64,000 nucleotides of DNA from GCA-002050365 sp038235165 (GCA_038235165.1 JBBSUG010000001.1:124001-188000); one strand, 5' to 3'; shown: positions 16,372 through 25,215, numbered from the stretch's first letter. Made by a program: numbers and translations. Notes: generated by a model not told the origin, from the letters alone.

Positions 16372-17724
16372 TTATTTTTTCGCGGTTTTTTCTGCGGTCT
16401 TTTCACGTTCGACCACCAACTGCTGCATTGATTCCGGCAGTTGGCGCATATTGCTGATGACATTGCTCAATTGTTCGGCATCGCCCGTAATCAGCAGTGC
16501 GCTTCGGTATCTGGTGAAATAAGCCCAAAACCATTCGCTCAAAACCCATAATCTGTTGCGGAAACCGATCAGCGAAATAATGTGTACGAACAGCCACATC
16601 AGCCACGCGAAATAACCGGAAAATTTCCAGCCGCCGACCTCGACGATCGCTTTGTTGCGCCCGATGGTCGCCATACTTCCTTTGTCGAAATACGTGAAGT
16701 TTTCACGCGGTTTGCCCTTCAGATCGCGCAAAATATTCGCCGCCGCATTCTCCGCCATCTGCATTGCGGCGGGCGCAACACCCGGCACGGGATCGCCGTT
16801 TTCCTGCTTTAAGAAAGACATATCGCCAATGACGAAAATGTTTTTATGATTTGGAACGGTCAAGTCTTTATTGATAAAAACCCTGCCCGCTTTGTCAGTT
16901 TCCGCGCCGAGTGATTTTCCGAGCGGCGACGCGGCAACGCCCGTTGCCCATAGCGCAACGCTTGAATTGATCCATTTTTCGCCGACTTTGATGCGTCCCG
17001 GCTCAACATCCGTGACAAAACTGTTCGTGTAAACTTCAACGCCCAAATCGCGTAGTTGCTGTTCGGCTTTGATCGAAAGTTCTTCGGAATAAGTTCCTAA
17101 AACGTGCGGCGAACCTTCAAAAAGCATCACGCTCGCTTTGGTCGTATCAATCGCCCTAAAATCGCTCGCCAACGATTGCCGCGCAATGCCGGCAATCGCG
17201 CCGGCGAGTTCAACGCCGGTCGGTCCGCCGCCGATCACGACAAAATTCAAAGGATCGTGCGTTCCGGTCAAAACCGCCTGATGTTCGGCGATTTCAAATG
17301 CGAGCAGCACACGCCGCCGAATTTCCAGTGCGTCTTCAATGGTTTTCAAACCCGGCGCGAGTTTTTCCCATTCGTCGTGTCCGAAATAAGAATGCCTTGC
17401 GCCCGCCGCGATGATTAAGTAATCGTAGGAAATTTCTTCGCTGAAAAGTAATTTGACAATCTGTTTTTCGGTGTCGAAACCAATCGCTTCGCCCAAAACG
17501 ACTTCGATATTTTTACAACTTTGCAAAATTCGTCGAATCGGCGAAGCGATTTCGCCCGCCGACAAAACCGCCGTCGCCACCTGATAAAGTAGAGGTTGAA
17601 AGGTGTGATGATTTTTTTTGTCAATGATCGTAACTCTGACCGGTTTGTTCGCCAGTTCCTTTGCCGCTTCCAAACCGCCGAAGCCGCCGCCGATAATCAC
17701 AACTCTTGGTTTATTGTTTTTCAC
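16372..17724 (-). CDS. ndh: Type II NADH dehydrogenase (NDH-2)
   Basis: A 450-residue FAD-dependent NADH:quinone oxidoreductase without proton pumping. The FAD-binding GGGFGGLEAAKEL is at residues 12-24, and the NADH-binding VVIGGGPTGVELAGAIA at about 161-177. The FAD-contacting FVIGDMSFL follows near residue 300, and a C-terminal amphipathic/hydrophobic region (FAWLMWLFVHIISLIGFRNR) anchors it to the membrane. Length is normal. It is separated from the upstream gene by a broken duplicate of the moeB-like 3' end. Confidence 0.93.
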   Translation of the reverse strand: MKNNKPRVVIIGGGFGGLEAAKELANKPVRVTIIDKKNHHTFQPLLYQVATAVLSAGEIASPIRRILQSCKNIEVVLGEAIGFDTEKQIVKLLFSEEISYDYLIIAAGARHSYFGHDEWEKLAPGLKTIEDALEIRRRVLLAFEIAEHQAVLTGTHDPLNFVVIGGGPTGVELAGAIAGIARQSLASDFRAIDTTKASVMLFEGSPHVLGTYSEELSIKAEQQLRDLGVEVYTNSFVTDVEPGRIKVGEKWINSSVALWATGVAASPLGKSLGAETDKAGRVFINKDLTVPNHKNIFVIGDMSFLKQENGDPVPGVAPAAMQMAENAAANILRDLKGKPRENFTYFDKGSMATIGRNKAIVEVGGWKFSGYFAWLMWLFVHIISLIGFRNRLWVLSEWFWAYFTRYRSALLITGDAEQLSNVISNMRQLPESMQQLVVEREKTAEKTAKK

Positions 17725-17762
17725 TTTTCCTCCGACAAATCAACGCGAAAATGTTTGTGAAA

Positions 17763-17885
17763 ATTATCTCATACACCAATATATTTTGCATAAATTTAAC
17801 GCGCTGTCGAAATGTCGTCAGTTCCGCGAATTATCATCCGTGAGTCCTTGAAAATGGTTAATTTTTGATCTACAATTTTTCGATG
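17763..17885 (-). pseudogene. Duplicated, broken 3' end of the ThiF/MoeB-like gene
   Basis: Minus-strand translation gives about 40 codons matching the last 40 codons of the ThiF/MoeB-like gene at 18565 (shared FKD, IIRGTDDISTAR and IYAKYIGV before the stop), with one in-frame TAA after DISTAR. DNA identity is high: a run of 19 bases (CCAATATATTTTGCATAAA) is identical. It has no start and is not expected to be expressed. Confidence 0.85.
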
Positions 17886-17963
17886 CAATGATTATTCATA
17901 ATAAATTTCCGAATCGTTTTGCATTTGATTTCGCCTTTCTGTTTTTATAATATTCACAGCTTG

Positions 17964-18521
17964 CTAATACAAAAACTCTCCGAAAATCTTATTATTTTCC
18001 TCATAAATTGATCCATCGTTGAAAACAACTTTTTTAATCATCCCATATACAACTGCAAATTTTGCGTCTTCTGATTTATTTTTGCTGGAAAATAAATTAT
18101 GTATTTCTTGTGGTAATGGAAAGTTTATTTCATAATTTGTTTCTTGATAATTCTTATACGGTAATATTAAGTCATTCTTTTCATCAGTCCCGATGTCATA
18201 TATGATTGGTCTTTCGGCAAATACTCGCCATTGTTCAATATTTGTTCGAATCTTAAAGGCAACCACAAATCTTCTAACTGTTTTTGACGAATTATTTTTC
18301 AGTTTCCAATTAAGAAAAGGGGTTTTTCCATTTCTTTCGACCACTATATCAATAGCTTCAAACTGAATCGGCGATTTGTTTTGGATTACATTCACAGCCA
18401 AACAATAATTTTCAGGTAACTTAAATAAGTCCTCTTCCTTTTTAACATTTTGACCGACAATTGATTCTATCGTCAAAAAAATAATTACAAATGACAACAA
18501 ATAATTGAATTTTCTTTTCAT
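17964..18521 (-). CDS. Small exported protein, AT-rich, unknown
   Basis: A 185-residue protein with a signal peptide (hydrophobic residues 6-20, then VGQNV) and a beta-rich domain of about 150 residues (NVIQNKSPIQFEAIDIVVE, FLNWKLKNNSSKTVRRFVVAFKI). I do not recognise a family; the spacing suggests an immunoglobulin-like fold. Base composition is clearly more AT-rich than the neighbours, and the gene lies between the real 3' end of the moeB-like gene and a broken copy of it, so it was probably inserted. Confidence 0.7.
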   Translation of the reverse strand: MKRKFNYLLSFVIIFLTIESIVGQNVKKEEDLFKLPENYCLAVNVIQNKSPIQFEAIDIVVERNGKTPFLNWKLKNNSSKTVRRFVVAFKIRTNIEQWRVFAERPIIYDIGTDEKNDLILPYKNYQETNYEINFPLPQEIHNLFSSKNKSEDAKFAVVYGMIKKVVFNDGSIYEENNKIFGEFLY

Positions 18522-18564
18522 TTCTTACCTCATCATATTTTCTTTTGAAATTTTAACAAACCAT

Positions 18565-19584
18565 CTATACTCCAATATATTTTGCATAAACGATACGCGC
18601 CGTCGAAATGTCATCCGTGCCGCGAATGATTGCGCGTGCATCTTTAAAAACGGTTACTTCGTAATTTTCAACTTTCAGCCGCACCAAATATTCGTTGATT
18701 TTTATTTCGCCGACGTTTTTTAGTTTTTCGGCGAGATTTTCCAAATCAATGTATGAAGAACTCAGAGGCATAATCTGCACGGCATCGCGTCCGCATAAAA
18801 CGGCGGCGAAATCGGCTTTTTCTGCGTCGAGCAGTTCAAAAATTCTTTGTCCGCAAACGGAACAATCAGGATTTGGTTTGCCCAATTTTATTTTGCGCCA
18901 ATCATTTCGCCAAACGTCGAACTGCATCAGAGATTTGTGCAAATCGTCGGTTTTTCCAATCAGAATTTTTAACGCTTCGGTAACTTGAACGGCAGAAATC
19001 GTTGTAATTATCGGCATAATTACGCCCGCCGTGTCGCACGTCGGCGCACTTCCGGCGCTCGGCATTTCCTCGAAAATACAGCGCAGACACGGCGTTTTAT
19101 TTGGAATTATCGTCATCGTCGTCCCGTAACTCGACACCGCCGCGCCGTAAATCCAAGTTTTATCAAATTTGACGCAGGCTTCGTTAAGCAGATAGCGAAT
19201 CTGAAAATTGTCCGTGCCGTCAATTATCAAATCAACATCTTTGACGAAACCTTCAACATTTGAATGATTGATGTCGGCGATGATCGCTTCAACTTCGATT
19301 TCGGAGTTGATTTCGGCAAGGCGATTTTTCGCCGCAATCGTTTTCGGCAATCTTTCTTTTGCGTCTGATTCAGAATAAAGAGTTTGTCTTTGCAAATTCG
19401 TCAATTCGACAAAATCACGATCAACGATTCGCAGAAAACCAACGCCCGCCCGCGCCAACATTTCCGCGTGCGACGCGCCCAACGCGCCTGCGCCGACGAG
19501 CAAAATTCTCGAATTTGACAACCCTTTCTGTCCTTCTGCACCGATTTCTTTAAATAAAATTTGGCGGCTGTATCTTTCGTTCAT
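18565..19584 (-). CDS. ThiF/MoeB/HesA-family adenylyltransferase
   Basis: A 339-residue E1-like enzyme that adenylates the C-terminus of a sulfur-carrier protein (ThiS or MoaD type). The ATP-binding loop GAGALGASHAEMLARAGVG is at residues 31-49, followed by D55 and R56 of VDRDFVELTNLQRQ. Zinc cysteines are C166/C169 and C241/C244, and the catalytic cysteine is C183 in PTCDTAGV. The C-terminal 90 residues form an added domain. Its ATG overlaps the stop of the glycosyltransferase gene (ATGA), so translation is coupled. Whether the partner is MoaD or ThiS cannot be told here. Confidence 0.92.
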   Translation of the reverse strand: MNERYSRQILFKEIGAEGQKGLSNSRILLVGAGALGASHAEMLARAGVGFLRIVDRDFVELTNLQRQTLYSESDAKERLPKTIAAKNRLAEINSEIEVEAIIADINHSNVEGFVKDVDLIIDGTDNFQIRYLLNEACVKFDKTWIYGAAVSSYGTTMTIIPNKTPCLRCIFEEMPSAGSAPTCDTAGVIMPIITTISAVQVTEALKILIGKTDDLHKSLMQFDVWRNDWRKIKLGKPNPDCSVCGQRIFELLDAEKADFAAVLCGRDAVQIMPLSSSYIDLENLAEKLKNVGEIKINEYLVRLKVENYEVTVFKDARAIIRGTDDISTARIVYAKYIGV

Positions 19585-20597
19585 TGTACTTTCAAAACTT
19601 TTTCAATTTTTTTCAAAACACTTTCAACATTAACGCTCAAAATACATTTCGGCGCATCAAATTCCTTACAAACGTAACCGGCGCACGGCTGACACGGCAA
19701 TTTTTCGTAAACGATTTCGTGCGGCGCGTTCGTCCACGGTCGCCAGTGATTGATGTTCGACGAGCCAAAAATAACGACGCTCGGTGTTTGAACTGCGGCA
19801 GCGATATGGGCGATTCCCGAATCGTTGCCGATAAAGATTTTTGCGCGGGAAGTCAAAGCCGTTATTTCCGGCAATGTTAAATTGTCATAAGTTGTAATCG
19901 GAACTTTAGAATTTTTTTTGAGATTTTCCAAAACTTCACGTTCTTTCGGCGTTGCCACGGCAATCGTCATCAGGTTCTTTTCGCGCAAGTATTCGGCGAC
20001 TCGCGCAAAATTTTCCGTCGCCCACTGTTTTGTATCAAATGCCGCCGCCGGATGAATTAAGGCGAACTCGGAATCTGGAATCTGGAATCTGGAATCTGGA
20101 ATCTCTCGCACAGACAGACGACTTTTGGGTTTATCTTGGACGGGAATGCCGACGAAACCCAGCAATGCGAGTTGCTGTTCGGCGGAATGAGAGTGTTTTT
20201 TCTGCCAGAAATCTGCTGACGAAGAAAGCCGGTGATTGTACAAAAAGCTGTATTGATAACCGGAATATCCGACACGGTGTTTTGCTCCGCTGGCGCGAAC
20301 GAAAAAGGTCGCCGTCGTTCCGCCGTGCAGATTAAAAGCGACATCGTATTTACGGCGGCGGATTTGCAAAGCCGTTTCAAGGCGGGACTTGACGCTTTTC
20401 CGCGAAACGGTCAGCACATTATCAATTTCATCAAACCCGTCCAAAAGCGGCGCGACCCAATCTTCGAGCAGAACATCAATCTGCGCGTCGGGCAAAAATC
20501 TTCGCAGCGCAATCAGCGACGGCGTTGCCAAAACCGTATCGCCGATAGAGCGCAACCGCACGACCAACACTCGCTTTACTTTTGTCCAATCTATCAT
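19581..20597 (-). CDS. Family 9 glycosyltransferase (heptosyltransferase-like)
   Basis: A 338-residue GT9 protein with two Rossmann domains: VLVVRLRSIGDTVLATPSL at residues 10-28, a strand ending FNLHGG near residue 92, and the C-terminal donor-binding GNDSGIAHIAAAVQTPSVVIFG (about 270-291). GT9 enzymes add heptose or related sugars to lipopolysaccharide core. Residues about 165-177 (..PDSRFQIPDSE) are encoded by five tandem GGAATCT units between the two domains, a linker region that probably tolerates variation. A gain or loss of one unit would shift the frame. Translationally coupled to the ThiF-like gene. Confidence 0.9.
   Translation of the reverse strand: MIDWTKVKRVLVVRLRSIGDTVLATPSLIALRRFLPDAQIDVLLEDWVAPLLDGFDEIDNVLTVSRKSVKSRLETALQIRRRKYDVAFNLHGGTTATFFVRASGAKHRVGYSGYQYSFLYNHRLSSSADFWQKKHSHSAEQQLALLGFVGIPVQDKPKSRLSVREIPDSRFQIPDSEFALIHPAAAFDTKQWATENFARVAEYLREKNLMTIAVATPKEREVLENLKKNSKVPITTYDNLTLPEITALTSRAKIFIGNDSGIAHIAAAVQTPSVVIFGSSNINHWRPWTNAPHEIVYEKLPCQPCAGYVCKEFDAPKCILSVNVESVLKKIEKVLKVQ
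20070..20104. repeat. Five tandem copies of the heptamer GGAATCT inside the GT9 gene
   Basis: Five perfect 7-base units in a row, within coding sequence. Since 7 is not a multiple of 3, unit number controls the reading frame; the present five-unit allele is in frame. Confidence 0.9.
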
Positions 20598-20599
20598 TG

Positions 20600-20722
20600 T
20601 TGGAGAGGTCTTGGAAGTCTCGAAAGTCTCGGCAGTCGGGAAAGTCTGATGAGATTTGATAGTCTAATAATTCAATTCTTTATTGACTTCCGAGACCTTC
20701 GAGACTTGCTAGACTTTCCCGG
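20600..20722. repeat. AAGTCTCGG inverted repeat extending into the Trm112 3' end
   Basis: The left half (20605-20648: GGAAGTCTCGAAAGTCTCGG and on) and the right half (20684-20722: GACTTCCGAGACCTTCGAGACTT) are inverted relative to each other around an AT-rich centre. Same family as 4816-4940. The last codons and the stop of the Trm112 gene (20709) lie within it. Confidence 0.75.
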
Positions 20723-20900
20723 CTTCTTTCTCCACCGCTGCTTCCTCGATGAGCATTACAGGAATTTCGTCGCGGATCGGATAGACGAGAGTGCATTCGG
20801 GATTTTCGCATTTTAAGCCGCTTTCATCCGTCTTTATTTTGACTTTTGATTTGCATTTCGGACATCTGAGAATCTCTAACAGTTCGGGACTGATTGCCAT
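20709..20900 (-). CDS. Trm112-family protein
   Basis: A 63-residue zinc-ribbon protein from the ATG at 20900 (MAISPELLEIL..; an ATG at 20918 would add six residues). CPKCKSKV and CENPECTLVYPIRDEIPVML carry the cysteine pairs and the conserved final motif. Bacterial Trm112-like proteins (YcaR) are thought to activate methyltransferases or are found near lipid A genes. The final residues (GKV) come from the adjoining AAGTCT-type repeat. Lies upstream of, and in the same direction as, the GT9 gene. Confidence 0.9.
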   Translation of the reverse strand: MAISPELLEILRCPKCKSKVKIKTDESGLKCENPECTLVYPIRDEIPVMLIEEAAVEKEAGKV

Positions 20901-21275
20901 AAAATTTGTTTCTCCCAAAAAAAATATTAAAATATGATCGTGAACTTATCTGAAAAAAGATAATTGTTTCAAAAATTGCCAACGTGTCTTTTCGATTTGT
21001 CTATCTTAGCGGTTGAAACCAAAATCTAAAAGTTTTGGCGGCGGCTTTTTCCTTTTTATGGTTTTATCTGTATAATTCGGAAGTTTGTAGGTCGGGTTCT
21101 ATCGCTCAAGGCAACCAAGCCTTTGTTCGCCGAATCAAAGTTCGCGTATTTAACCCAACTTGAAGAAGCCCAATTTTATTTACAAGGATAGTGTTTTTTA
21201 GTTTGATTTTTACGGGCGAATTTTTTTATAAGGCTGATAAAAGCCAAACAAATTGCAATAATAAGGAATTGGTTT
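20901..21275. other. Intergenic leader region upstream of bamA
   Basis: 375 bases between divergent genes. The right part is the presumed bamA leader with its promoter (-10 at 21071-21076) and structured sequence at 21085-21170. No open reading frame of note. Confidence 0.6.
21071..21170 (+). promoter_or_regulatory. Promoter -10 (TATAAT) and folded leader of the bamA cluster
   Basis: A perfect TATAAT at 21071-21076 with a T-rich -35 region near 21046 precedes a leader of about 190 bases. In it GGGTT at 21093-21097 pairs with AACCC at 21152-21156, enclosing a hairpin AAGGC-AACCAA-GCCTT (21108-21123). The structure may be an mRNA control element or only a stabiliser; no known riboswitch recognised. 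Confidence 0.5.
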
Positions 21276-24200
21276 ATGCAAAATTTTCGTGCTTTCGGGC
21301 TTGTTTTATTATGTTTCTTTGTTTCAACAGCGACAGTGTTCGCCAAAAACGACGAAAAAGCAAAAGATAATCCGAAAACTGAAACGGCAGTGCGGCAGCA
21401 ACTGGTAGAATTGGTTGACATTCAGGGAAATCGTCGTCTGCGCGATGAAGACTTGCTTTATTATATCAAAACCCGCGAGGGCAATGTCTATAACGAAGCG
21501 GAGGTCCAGCGCGATTTACAGGAACTGTTATCGCTCAACTTTTTTGATAAAGTCGAAACCCGCGTTTTGACCGAACCTGGTGTGCGCGGCGGTGTCAACG
21601 TCATTTTTGAAGTCAAAGAATTGCCGATCATCCGTGATCTGCAATTTAAGGGTCTCAAAGCGATTGTCGAATCGGATGTTTTGAAAGCTTTCCGCGAACA
21701 GCGTGTCGGCATTTCAAAAGAAGCCGTTTATAATCCGGTTAATTCTCAAAAAGGAATTCGCGTGATCCGTGAACTGCTCGCCACAAAAGGCTACCCGAAC
21801 GCCAAAGTAACGGTCGGTGATGAAGAAGTTTCGGCGACTTCAACGGCGATTACCTTCGACATTGATCAGGGCAATCGTTCCCGCATCGTTGACATCGAAT
21901 TTGAGGGCAACAAGGTTTTTTCCAACGGCGAACTCCGCAAACAGCTTCAATTAGTCAAAGAAACCGGCATTATCACGCGCTTTCAGGGACAGGATATTCT
22001 CGACGTGCAGAAACTGGAATACGATTTGAACAAAAATGTGCGTTCGTATATGTTCTCGAAAGGGTATTTTCAGGCGCGAATCGGCGACCCTCAGATTGTC
22101 GGTCTCGGTTATAAACGCACCGGTCTGCCGCTTTTAAGCGCATTTCCGCTGCCGATTGTCACTTCCAAAGACGACACGCTGAAAATTATCGTTCCGGTGA
22201 CGGAAGGGCGGCTGTTCCGCGTCGGCGAACTGAAAGTCGAAGGCAATTCGATTTTTTCCGAACAGCAGATTCTCGCCGGACTCGGTTTGAAGAAAGGCGA
22301 TATTGCTGATGCGAAGCGATTAATCAACGGGGTCAACGAAGATTTGAAAAAGGCGTATGGTTCGCAGGGTTTTGTGCTTTACAATGCCGAGTTCAATCCC
22401 GACTTTAAGGATAATCCGGCTAATCCGAACGAAGGAATTGTTGATATTACGATCACGATTGACGAGGGCAAACAGTTTCGTCTGCGCCGCCTTGAATTTG
22501 CCGGCAACACTTTCACCCGTGACCGTGTTTTGCGCCGCGAGTTTTTGATAAACGAAGGTGATATTTACAATCAGAATGCGCTCGAAGTTTCGGTCTTGCG
22601 CCTTAATCAAACCCAGTATTTCGATCCGCTCGACAAAGATAAGGATGTCGAAATTCGCACCGACGACGAACAGGGCGACGTAGATTTGGTCGTCAAAGTC
22701 AGAGAAAAAGGCAGACAGCAAATTTCATTGAACGGCGGCGTCTCAGGTATCGGCGGTTCATTTTTCGGTTTGGAATATTCGACCAACAATCTTTTGGGAC
22801 GCGGCGAAATTCTTTCGTTCCAATTCGGGTTGGGAAATATTCAACAAAGTCTGCAAGTGACGTTTCAGGAACCTTATTTCCGCGACCGCCCGATTTCGGT
22901 CGGGGTGACGCTGCTCGCCAGCCGCTACAAATATTTAGGGCAGGGAACAACTTTGTCAAATAATCAGGATTTACGCAACAGTTTGTTCGACCCGAATGCG
23001 GCTTTGACGACCGACAGCCGAAATCTGTTTACCAGCACCACTTACGGCGCGACGGTTTTCGCCACCGCGCCGCTGTCCGAATTTCTGCCGAAAAGAGCAT
23101 TTTCAAGACTTTCACGTATCGGGCTGACTTATCAATTTACGGCAACCAGCATTTCGGAGCCGGATGTCAATCGCGCAGGCGACCCGACACAGTTTATTCC
23201 GCGAATTTTCTCGACCCCGAATATCATTACAAGCCGCATTACGCCGACTTTCGTTTATGACTCGCGGCAGCCCTCGTCAAACGGCATTGACACTTTGAGC
23301 GGAACACAGCTTTCGGCTTCGATTGGTTTAGCCGGTTTAGGCGGCGATGTCAGAACTTATCAACCAACGATTTCCTTTACACAATTTATTCCGCTCAGAC
23401 GAAAAAAATCGAAAAACGCGGAAGTTTTCGGCTATCGTCTGCTCGCCGGAACGGTTGGAAGCTATGCGATTACTGACAAAATCAGAAACGCCAACTCGCT
23501 GTCTTATATCGGCGGAGTTCCCTATTACGAGCGATATTCGCTCGGCAGCGAATATGACGTGCGCGGTTACAATTTTCGTTCAATCGGACCGCTCGCCCCG
23601 ACTTCGACTTACGTGACCAGCCGCAATGTCGTCGTCGCCAGTAATGCTACCGGCGATCCGGTGGTGATTCCAGGTCTGTCGAGCGATGTCACTAACGCCT
23701 TGGGGCAACTCGGAACTTTCACCGGCGCGACCGGAACAAACTCCGCATTTGTTAACACGTCTTATCAAATTATTCCGGGCGACACGCAGCTTTTAGGAAA
23801 TTTTGAGTATCGAATTCCGATTTTCGGTCCCGTTTCGATGGCTGCCTTCGCCGATATCGGCACATCGTTCAATTTGAGAAAAACCGGCACGGAAAATATT
23901 AACAGTGATTTTCTGCGTGACGATTTATTTGTCGGTGCCGGAACTCTGAACCGGCTTTTCTTCAATAATAATTTGGGTCTCGAAAGCAGTTTCGGCAGTC
24001 CGGTATTGTTCAATGACCGATTGCTGGCGACATCGGAATATATTACTAATTTTTGTCGGGGAAATCGTTTCGGTTGTCCGGTCAGTCTGCCGCAGGGATT
24101 TCAAGCGGTCAATCTGCGCGGCGAAGCCCAGTTTAATCAACTTTTGCGAGTCAATGACAGCCTTTTAGACGGCATCGGAGATTATCGTTCGAGCGTCGGT

Positions 24201-24359
24201 ATGGAACTGCGCGTTCAAGTTCCGGTTGTCAATGTGCCGTTTCGCTTGATCTATTTTTATAACCCGAATGCCAAAACGGGAGCAATTGACGGCGCGCCGG
24301 GAATTCGGCTGTTTGAAAAAAGAAGCGGTTTCCGGTTCACGGTCGGCAGAACTTTTTAA
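21276..24359 (+). CDS. bamA: Outer membrane protein assembly factor BamA
   Basis: The Omp85 core of the BAM machine that inserts beta-barrels in the outer membrane. It has 1027 residues, long for BamA (E. coli about 810). Signal peptide residues 1-24, then five POTRA domains to about residue 475 (each ending in a segment such as GNRRLRDEDLLYYIKTREG or GNTFTRDRVLRREFLINEGD), then a 16-strand barrel with extended loops (GLEYSTNNLLGRGEILSFQF, SLGSEYDVRGYNFRSIGP, the latter the VRGY-type lid motif). It ends in F, as BamA does (RFTVGRTF). First gene of the cluster bamA-ompH-fabZ-lpxA. Confidence 0.96.
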   Translation: MQNFRAFGLVLLCFFVSTATVFAKNDEKAKDNPKTETAVRQQLVELVDIQGNRRLRDEDLLYYIKTREGNVYNEAEVQRDLQELLSLNFFDKVETRVLTEPGVRGGVNVIFEVKELPIIRDLQFKGLKAIVESDVLKAFREQRVGISKEAVYNPVNSQKGIRVIRELLATKGYPNAKVTVGDEEVSATSTAITFDIDQGNRSRIVDIEFEGNKVFSNGELRKQLQLVKETGIITRFQGQDILDVQKLEYDLNKNVRSYMFSKGYFQARIGDPQIVGLGYKRTGLPLLSAFPLPIVTSKDDTLKIIVPVTEGRLFRVGELKVEGNSIFSEQQILAGLGLKKGDIADAKRLINGVNEDLKKAYGSQGFVLYNAEFNPDFKDNPANPNEGIVDITITIDEGKQFRLRRLEFAGNTFTRDRVLRREFLINEGDIYNQNALEVSVLRLNQTQYFDPLDKDKDVEIRTDDEQGDVDLVVKVREKGRQQISLNGGVSGIGGSFFGLEYSTNNLLGRGEILSFQFGLGNIQQSLQVTFQEPYFRDRPISVGVTLLASRYKYLGQGTTLSNNQDLRNSLFDPNAALTTDSRNLFTSTTYGATVFATAPLSEFLPKRAFSRLSRIGLTYQFTATSISEPDVNRAGDPTQFIPRIFSTPNIITSRITPTFVYDSRQPSSNGIDTLSGTQLSASIGLAGLGGDVRTYQPTISFTQFIPLRRKKSKNAEVFGYRLLAGTVGSYAITDKIRNANSLSYIGGVPYYERYSLGSEYDVRGYNFRSIGPLAPTSTYVTSRNVVVASNATGDPVVIPGLSSDVTNALGQLGTFTGATGTNSAFVNTSYQIIPGDTQLLGNFEYRIPIFGPVSMAAFADIGTSFNLRKTGTENINSDFLRDDLFVGAGTLNRLFFNNNLGLESSFGSPVLFNDRLLATSEYITNFCRGNRFGCPVSLPQGFQAVNLRGEAQFNQLLRVNDSLLDGIGDYRSSVGMELRVQVPVVNVPFRLIYFYNPNAKTGAIDGAPGIRLFEKRSGFRFTVGRTF

Positions 24360-24365
24360 GGACGT

Positions 24366-24430
24366 TTAGTTGTCAGTCATCCTTTGTCGTTTAGCGACCG
24401 CCAATTGACAATTGTTGACTGATAACCGTT
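24366..24430. repeat. Small inverted repeat between bamA and ompH
   Basis: GTTGTCAGTCA (24369-24379) is complementary to TTGACTGATAAC (24414-24425), with a second CAATTGACAATTG palindrome inside. A similar GTAGTCAG-type repeat lies between ompH and fabZ. Confidence 0.6.
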
Positions 24431-24548
24431 TAATGTTTATTATTTGCGAAAACAAAAGCAACAGTTTTTTAAAAATCAGATTCTAATAAGGCACAAGCCA
24501 AAAAGCTACACAGCCTTTTATAAAAGTTTAAGGAGTATTACAAATAAA

Positions 24549-25142
24549 ATGAGAACATTTCGTTTAACTGCCGTCAGTTTGATTCTTGCGGCGATTTTTG
24601 CAGTATCGGCTTTTGCCCAGGCACCGGCAGGCAAAGTCGGCTTAGTCAACACGCTCGCCTTTGATGACAAAGACGGGATCACCAAATTCATCAACGCTTT
24701 AAACGCGCTTGATAAAGAATTTACCCAGCCGCAGTCGGATTTGAACGCTTTAAGTACGAAGGGACAAGCTCTTCAGAAAGAATTACAGGGCTATCAGGAT
24801 AATGCCGCCAAAGGCATCAAAGTCCCGATTTCCGATACTGATTTACAGAGGAAAGCGGAAGACCTCGAAAAATTGGGAGTTGATCTTAAACGCAAACAGG
24901 AAGATTTGAAAAATCAATACCAACGCCGCTATCAAGTCGTCGTCGGTCCGGTTTACGGAGACATTATGAAGGCACTTCAGGAATTTACCAAACAGAAAGG
25001 CTACGCGGTAATTTTTGACGGAGCTAAATTGGAAGAAGCCCAAATTCTGATGGGATTCGATGATAAATACGACGTTACCAAAGAATTTATCACTTTTTAT
25101 AATACCCGTCCGGCAACTACTGCGACGACTGCCAAGCCTTAA
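24549..25142 (+). CDS. OmpH/Skp-family periplasmic chaperone
   Basis: A 197-residue exported protein from the ATG at 24549, preceded by an AAGGAG ribosome site; the frame is open further upstream, but that part is not coding. Signal peptide ends AFAQ (about residue 24). The rest is a Skp-type mature protein: KVGLVNTLAFDDKDG, then a long helical coiled coil (residues 75-140, LQKELQGYQDNAAKGI, DLQRKAEDLEKLGVDL), then YGDIMKALQEFTKQKGYAVIFDG. It keeps unfolded outer membrane proteins soluble in the periplasm. Position right after bamA is typical. Confidence 0.93.
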   Translation: MRTFRLTAVSLILAAIFAVSAFAQAPAGKVGLVNTLAFDDKDGITKFINALNALDKEFTQPQSDLNALSTKGQALQKELQGYQDNAAKGIKVPISDTDLQRKAEDLEKLGVDLKRKQEDLKNQYQRRYQVVVGPVYGDIMKALQEFTKQKGYAVIFDGAKLEEAQILMGFDDKYDVTKEFITFYNTRPATTATTAKP

Positions 25143-25160
25143 TAATCAGGTTAGAATTCA

Positions 25161-25215
25161 GCAGTAGTCAGGAATCGAAAAAAGAAATTGTTCGATTCCT
25201 GACTACTGCATTTTT
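25161..25215. repeat. Perfect 19-bp inverted repeat with T tail between ompH and fabZ
   Basis: 25161-25179 and 25191-25209 are perfect reverse complements (GCAGTAGTCAGGAATCGAA), with an 11-base loop and ATTTTT after it. It has the form of an intrinsic terminator placed inside the envelope cluster, which would reduce or block read-through from ompH into fabZ. Confidence 0.85.
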
